DNA of 64,000 nucleotides from Mucilaginibacter endophyticus (GTDB lineage Bacteria > Bacteroidota > Bacteroidia > Sphingobacteriales > Sphingobacteriaceae): the NCBI RefSeq assembly GCF_003351025.1, contig NZ_QPCG01000002.1, positions 1,071,288 through 1,135,287 on the forward strand, in the 5' to 3' direction. Positions 63,219-64,000 of the stretch are shown here, piece by piece; position 1 is the first letter of the stretch; every line of letters starts with the position of its first letter. The notes beneath the pieces are model-generated. The model did not search any database, was not told where the DNA came from, and was given only the letters and a program-made list of their open reading frames with translations. Both the position numbers and the translations under genes were made by a program.

Positions 63219-63243
63219 CCGTTTTCATAGGGGTAGATAAAGA

Positions 63244-64000
63244 TTATTTCCAGCCGCCGCCTAATGAGCGATAAAGCTCGGCATTGGCGCTTAGTTGAGC
63301 CATTTTAATTGAGGCTAAATCCAACTCGCTTTGCAGTACGTTGCCTTGAGCAGTAATTACTTCAAGATAGGTAGCAAGACCGTTTTTAAACAACATGCTG
63401 GCGTTAGAAGTAGCCTGTTGCAATGTTTTAACACGGTTTGCGGCAATAGCCTGTTGTTCTTTTAGTTTTTGAAGCCTTACCAAAGCATCAGACACCTCAC
63501 CTACTGCATTCAATACAGACTGACGGAATTGGATCACGGTTTTCTCGCGATCAACTTTAGCAACCTCATATTGGGTACGCAATTGTTTGTGCTGTAACAA
63601 AGGCTGAGCAATGCCACCGGCAACAGTACCGAATAGTGAAGCAGGAATATTAAACCAATTACTTGATTTAAATGAGTTTAAACCACCCTGACCTGTAATA
63701 GTTAATGAAGGATAAAGCTGTGCTTTGGCTATACCTACCCTTGCATTAGCAATGTTCAAAGCCAGTTCAGAACTTCTTACATCGGGCCTGCGGCTCACCA
63801 TAGCTGATGGGATACCTGTTGAAAGGGTTTCAGGGAAAGTAATATCGTTAAGGGTTACATTACGCTCTATAGCGTTAGGCAACCTGCCTGCCAATATGCT
63901 CAAACCATTTTCCTGAACGGTTATATCACGCTCAAACTGAGGAACCAACTGTGCAGCGGCTTCTAATTGAGCTTGTGCCTGTTGTACACCTAAAAGGGTA
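63244..64000 (-). CDS. TolC/NodT-family outer-membrane efflux protein (5' partial)
   Basis: The C-terminal 251 residues or so; the start lies beyond the window. Two OEP-type repeats of coiled helices are visible, with SRRPDVRSSELALNIANARV, the FGTVAGGIAQPLLQ linker of NodT-type proteins and ELYRSLGGGWK at the end. It forms the outer-membrane channel of an RND efflux pump, whose other genes are expected beyond 64000. Confidence 0.93.
   Translation of the reverse strand, partial: TLLGVQQAQAQLEAAAQLVPQFERDITVQENGLSILAGRLPNAIERNVTLNDITFPETLSTGIPSAMVSRRPDVRSSELALNIANARVGIAKAQLYPSLTITGQGGLNSFKSSNWFNIPASLFGTVAGGIAQPLLQHKQLRTQYEVAKVDREKTVIQFRQSVLNAVGEVSDALVRLQKLKEQQAIAANRVKTLQQATSNASMLFKNGLATYLEVITAQGNVLQSELDLASIKMAQLSANAELYRSLGGGWK

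Overview
This 64 kb window comes from a Bacteroidota chromosome, most likely a Sphingobacteriaceae soil or plant-associated organism of the Mucilaginibacter/Pedobacter type. The genus is inferred from gene content and style; no rRNA marker is present. The supporting signs are a SusD-type nutrient-binding lipoprotein, ASPIC/UnbV and VCBS-repeat secreted proteins, GH9 and GH20 glycoside hydrolases, menaquinone synthesis by the futalosine route (MqnC), a zinc-free type B L31, AT-rich leaders mostly without Shine-Dalgarno sites, and -7 boxes of the form TAnnTTTG. I see no tRNA, rRNA, CRISPR array, transposase, integrase or prophage. This is mainly chromosomal backbone with some accessory secreted functions.

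Layout. 1-7.8 kb: secreted cluster with the 3' end of a susD, a large ASPIC/UnbV VCBS protein, a vanadium-haloperoxidase/PAP2 protein and a c-type-haem VCBS protein. 8-14.9 kb: aldo/keto reductase, threonine aldolase, fasciclin protein, GNAT, esterase and small membrane proteins. 14.9-17.2 kb: nuoB-nuoA on the minus strand, with nuoA diverging from a BaiN/HI0933-type flavoprotein with overlapping start codons. 17.4-21.4 kb: glycosyltransferase, purK-purE, yqgE. 21.4-24.9 kb: pdxH-nuoC, a JmjC/cupin_8 protein, nuoD. 25.1-29.7 kb: a membrane HtrA-like protease with an anti-sigma-like N-terminus and its ECF sigma factor, tandem tiny lipoproteins, small stress-type proteins. 29.7-41.2 kb: twin-NBD ABC ATPase, mqnC, scpB, GNAT, XRE and Rrf2 regulators, prmA, tpiA, GlmU-like protein, rpmE2, SUKH protein. 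41.4-43.6 kb: iscS-iscU-iscA. 43.7-53.2 kb: SnoaL-like protein, SDR, DUF2625, acyl-CoA synthetase, DUF763, DUF4142, a zinc-ribbon-like response regulator, an SF1B helicase. 53.2-61.2 kb: GH20, LLM flavoprotein, alpha/beta hydrolase, GH9 and a second GH20, suggesting amino-sugar and beta-glucan use. 61.6-64 kb: a Wzz-like membrane protein and the 3' end of a TolC/NodT-family efflux gene.

The most distinctive signal is intergenic. Five copies of an 82-96 bp palindromic element bounded by GTCATTG/CAATGAC sit in gene gaps, four of them at convergent junctions. Other gaps are filled by inverted repeats built from short reiterated words, by a 13-copy heptamer array overlapping a stop codon, and by a perfect 34-bp palindrome that makes two convergent proteins end in the same residues. 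Eleven of the twelve convergent junctions in the window carry a strong inverted repeat. A further clear regulatory signal is a pair of identically spaced operators flanking an Rrf2 regulator gene.
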